From: an uncultured Emergencia sp. | GTDB taxonomy: Bacteria; Bacillota; Clostridia; Peptostreptococcales; Anaerovoracaceae | NCBI GenBank assembly: GCA_902476665.1 | Contig: CABSEO010000050.1 | Location: 1 to 9,164, forward strand | Direction of reading: 5' to 3' | DNA: 9,164 nucleotides | In this document: positions 6,590 to 9,164 of the stretch, piece after piece | Layout: every line of letters begins with the position of its first letter | How positions within the stretch are numbered: position 1 is the stretch's first letter | Program-made: the position numbers and the translations under genes | Notes under the pieces: model-generated | Seen by the model: only the letters and a program-made list of their open reading frames with translations | The model's database searches: none | What the model was told of the DNA's origin: nothing

Positions 6590-6614
6590 GCGGGCAAAGT
6601 TCACCTTTGCCCGC
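6590..6614 (-). other. Leader hairpin directly upstream of tRNA-Thr
   Basis: A perfect 10-bp inverted repeat (GCGGGCAAAG ... CTTTGCCCGC) with a 5-nt loop lies between addB and the tRNA, ending 6 nt before the mature tRNA 5' end. There is no T-run on either strand, so it does not look like an intrinsic terminator. From the promoter assigned at 6651-6623, transcription should begin at about 6616, which would put the hairpin at the extreme 5' end of the precursor. It might protect or shape the precursor before RNase P cleavage, or protect the 3' end of the addB mRNA. The role is inferred. Confidence 0.6.
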
Positions 6615-6622
6615 TACCGATT

Positions 6623-6651
6623 AGTATACCACATATTTTCTCATTTCACAA
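6623..6651 (-). promoter_or_regulatory. Strong sigma-A-type promoter for tRNA-Thr
   Basis: On the minus strand TTGTGA (6651-6646) and TATACT (6628-6623) are separated by exactly 17 nt, and TGG directly before the -10 gives an extended -10 element. Transcription should start near 6616, about 33 nt before the mature tRNA. The -35 box lies inside the final codons of addB and the stop codon (6643-6641) falls in the spacer, so the promoter is embedded in the end of the coding region. Confidence 0.78.
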
Positions 6652-9164
6652 GATCATATCTGCATCCAGGGAAATTTAAATCAAATCTGCAAATTGCCCT
6701 GTACTCACAGTATACACATGGAGAGGTTCTGTCCGTCTTCTTAGGCATGATAGCAATCCGGCCTCCAGACAACTGGCTGCAAAGCTGACTGATTTGTTTA
6801 TCTACATCTTCCTGCAGGGCTGAAAATTCCTCTTCACTGAGGAGAAATCCTTCTGAGGTGGCTTTAATTCCCTCTTTACTCATCCGTATCGGAAGAATAT
6901 CCGAAAACCCTTCAAACTCTCCCGCAATATCACCAATAACCTGAGCATTATCTACCATGATACCATCTAAACGGAAAGCTTTCCTCATTTCTTTTGAAAC
7001 TTTTTCAGAAAGATTTTTCTTATCCACATCGGTCAGATCCACTCGCGGATCTTCAATGAGAAAATAGAACACCCCTGCAGGTTTTCTTTTTTGCTGCTGT
7101 GCAGCTTTCAGATACAGCATGAGCTGAAGCCTGTAACCACTGCGGGCCTCTTTTACATCAAAGGTTTCTTTCCCCGTCTTATAGTCAATAATTTTCACTC
7201 GATCTCCTTTCAGAAGATCCATTCTGTCAATTTTACCTTCTATATATACATACTGACCCTCTGCGGCCACCTCAACAGGCGGAATATCACAATTCCTTCC
7301 AAATGGTACTTCATACAGGCTTTTTTCAATATTTCCCGCGCGCACCTGCTGAATCAGTGCCCAGCATACATGAAAACAGGTATCCTCGATTCTTTTTGTC
7401 TTATAACATTCTTCATTGGTGAAAGAGAATAATCCCTCTCGATAAGATGCCGCCTCTTTCTGTGTGGTCTGGCAGACAAAAGCTCTGCACTCCTCCTCTG
7501 TTATAGTGTCCCAGGTGTTTTCTTCTGTCAGTTTTCGGGAAATCTCCATAAGACAGCTGTGGTAGATGTCACCGATTTCACGACCGGCTGCCTGATAAAC
7601 ACGCCGCTCCTCCGGCCTCAGCCCATATGCCACAAAATGCGAAAAAGGACATCTGCTGAACTTTTCCAGTCTGGACGGACTTAAAACCAGCGGAAGTGTC
7701 ACGTCTCTGCGATACAGCAGTTCTGCCAGCTCTGCAGGGATATCCTTCTGGCTGTTGGTAAAAGCAAGCCCTTCAGCAATTTTTGAAAGGCCTTCCGGAT
7801 CATGCTCGCGATACCAGCTGATTACAGCCTTCCATCCACCATGAATTCGTTCTCCACGTCTTCCTTTCTGCAGTTCAGCTGTCAGATGACGCAGCGTGCT
7901 GATTTGTCCGCCCACCAGCTCCTTCATATCCCCATTACTGATGATATCCTGTTTTATGGTCAAATCAGGGAAAATTCGTAAAAGAGAGTCAATAACTTCA
8001 GAAGCTCTTGTCTCTCGTCCTTCTTCGTCGCTGGCAGAAAAACTGATCCACAGGTAATCTGACGGCCTTGACAGATTCCGATAAATAGCCAGCTGCTCCT
8101 CCATAACCCGGATTCTGTCTACTTTGCACAGTTCTTTTCCTTCCTCTGCAAGAAACTCCAGTTCATCAATACTGAACAGTCCCTCGTCTGTGACTCTGGC
8201 CGGCAGCAGACCCTCGTTAGCCCCCAGAACCAGCACGGCCTTGACTCTGCCGCTTCTGGTTCTCTGCATAGTTCCCATGAGAATATCATCAGAAGTAGGC
8301 GGCAGTACACCTGTCTCAAGCTGGGACAGCCCAGCTGTTAAAAGTCCTGTAAGTACGCTTCCTTCAAACGGCTCTTCTCCCGACAGCTCCACAATCTGAT
8401 CAAAAAGTCCTACAATCTGTCCCCATATCTGGGCGGTTTCCTCGGCCAGATCCAGTAACTCCTGCTGTTCCTGCATCTGTATCAGTGCTGTAATTTTCCG
8501 TCCCAGCTGCAGTTTTTCAATGAGAAAATCATAATAAGCTTCCAGAAAAACACCAGTATTGCCGGCTTCCTCACAGAGTTTTTTCAATGTAAGAAATGGA
8601 GATACAGCCTTTTCCCGAATAATATTCAGCTGGTCCAGCCCGTCATTACCATATTCCAGAGTACCTTTCACAAAAGCTCTCTCCCACATCGTTCCTTTGA
8701 TTCTGTATTTTACAGCATAGTTTTCCAACCGCTCGATTTCTTCATCGTCAAGATTGAAAAAACCGGTTTTCAGAGCTTTGAAGAAATCAGCTGTCCGCAT
8801 TCCATAAACTACAGTTTCCAGCATGGCGGTCACCGCAACAGCCACAGGAGAGCTGAGCACTGATCGTTTCCTGTCATCAAAAAGAGGAATCCCGTATTCC
8901 TCAAAAACCCGGCTGATAATTGACCCTCTCACATTCTGATCATTGCAGATGACCACAATATCCCGGCATCTCAGGCCTTTATCACGCAGAAGATGCAGAA
9001 TATAGGAAGCTGCACTTTCCGCCTCACTATACATATTTGCCGCCTGTACCACAGTAATGGCCGGCTCTGTCTTTTCTCTAAGTTTCAAAGGCTGCCTTGC
9101 CACGGCATAAAGTTCCTTTTCCAGATGAGAAATGGCGAGAGCTTTATGATCCCAGTCAAAACCA
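6641..9164 (-). CDS. addB: AddB, helicase-nuclease subunit B, partial (N terminus beyond right edge)
   Basis: This is a subunit of the AddAB ATP-dependent helicase-nuclease, which processes double-strand DNA ends for recombinational repair at Chi-like sites. About 840 residues are visible and the frame is open to the right edge. The GTG at 9103 is internal, and AddB is typically ~1150 residues, so roughly 300 N-terminal residues (including any Walker A motif) are missing. Numbering from the first full codon at 9163, a degenerate helicase-like middle region (for example VLVLGANEGLLPAR, ~310-323) precedes the C-terminal RecB-like nuclease domain. That domain shows EGKIDRMD (642-649), IIDYKTGK (658-665, with D660 and K662) and QLMLY (680-684). 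Four cysteines at 505, 816, 819 and 825 (C-x2-C-x5-C at the end) fit the 4Fe-4S staple known from Bacillus AddB. No addA follows; a tRNA gene does. Co-transcription with the tRNA is possible because no T-tract terminator separates them. Confidence 0.93.
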   Translation of the reverse strand, partial: GFDWDHKALAISHLEKELYAVARQPLKLREKTEPAITVVQAANMYSEAESAASYILHLLRDKGLRCRDIVVICNDQNVRGSIISRVFEEYGIPLFDDRKRSVLSSPVAVAVTAMLETVVYGMRTADFFKALKTGFFNLDDEEIERLENYAVKYRIKGTMWERAFVKGTLEYGNDGLDQLNIIREKAVSPFLTLKKLCEEAGNTGVFLEAYYDFLIEKLQLGRKITALIQMQEQQELLDLAEETAQIWGQIVGLFDQIVELSGEEPFEGSVLTGLLTAGLSQLETGVLPPTSDDILMGTMQRTRSGRVKAVLVLGANEGLLPARVTDEGLFSIDELEFLAEEGKELCKVDRIRVMEEQLAIYRNLSRPSDYLWISFSASDEEGRETRASEVIDSLLRIFPDLTIKQDIISNGDMKELVGGQISTLRHLTAELQKGRRGERIHGGWKAVISWYREHDPEGLSKIAEGLAFTNSQKDIPAELAELLYRRDVTLPLVLSPSRLEKFSRCPFSHFVAYGLRPEERRVYQAAGREIGDIYHSCLMEISRKLTEENTWDTITEEECRAFVCQTTQKEAASYREGLFSFTNEECYKTKRIEDTCFHVCWALIQQVRAGNIEKSLYEVPFGRNCDIPPVEVAAEGQYVYIEGKIDRMDLLKGDRVKIIDYKTGKETFDVKEARSGYRLQLMLYLKAAQQQKRKPAGVFYFLIEDPRVDLTDVDKKNLSEKVSKEMRKAFRLDGIMVDNAQVIGDIAGEFEGFSDILPIRMSKEGIKATSEGFLLSEEEFSALQEDVDKQISQLCSQLSGGRIAIMPKKTDRTSPCVYCEYRAICRFDLNFPGCRYDLVK

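Noticed and set aside
6590..6614. The GC-rich hairpin as an intrinsic terminator of addB.
   Set aside because: No T-run follows it on either strand, and a strong promoter points into it. A leader or mRNA-end structure is more likely.
9041..9103. An apparent AddB start at the GTG at 9103.
   Set aside because: The frame stays open upstream to the window edge with AddB-like sequence, there is no ribosome binding site before the GTG, and AddB is much longer than 820 residues.
1..9164. CRISPR arrays, insertion sequences, defence islands or toxin-antitoxin pairs.
   Set aside because: No regularly spaced repeats, transposase motifs or terminal inverted repeats were seen, and all coding space is explained by core metabolic or repair genes.

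Overview
The window comes from a low-to-moderate GC, Gram-positive anaerobe, most likely a member of the Clostridia (Lachnospiraceae-like). The grounds are the complete six-gene Rnf operon in the clostridial order C-D-G-E-A-B, an AddB-type (not RecBCD-type) recombination nuclease subunit, strong AGGAGG-like ribosome binding sites and dense gene packing. Every gene that can be supported lies on the minus strand, so biological order runs from high to low coordinates.

Layout in transcription order. (1) 9164-6641: the C-terminal ~840 residues of AddB, open at the right edge. (2) 6651-6446: a compact tRNA-Thr(CGU) unit. Its promoter -35 box lies in the last codons of addB. A strong hairpin sits at the predicted 5' end of the transcript, followed by the tRNA with encoded CCA and an intrinsic terminator. 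(3) 6463-6225: a short AT-rich upstream region for rnf with three TATAAT boxes and a near-perfect 21-bp inverted repeat. (4) 6224-1238: rnfC, rnfD, rnfG, rnfE, rnfA and rnfB. Four of the five junctions overlap by 1, 11, 1 and 7 nt, and the fifth (rnfA-rnfB) has an 18-nt gap. A GC-rich hairpin with a U-tract closes the operon at 1215-1188. (5) 1117-1: an M20D metal-dependent amidohydrolase, intact as far as visible but cut by the left edge near its C terminus.

How the genes work together. The Rnf proteins form one membrane complex that passes electrons from reduced ferredoxin to NAD+ and pumps Na+ or H+. RnfB takes electrons from ferredoxin. RnfA/RnfE hold an intramembrane Fe-S centre. RnfG and RnfD carry covalently bound FMN, and RnfC hands electrons to NAD+. 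AddB and the M20 enzyme are functionally unrelated neighbours.

This is largely an ordinary core-genome region and I found no new multi-gene system. The points most worth a second look are a five-cysteine C-terminal tail on RnfE, a non-canonical flavinylation motif in RnfG, the absence of addA directly downstream of addB, the tRNA promoter and leader arrangement, and the candidate operator upstream of rnfC.
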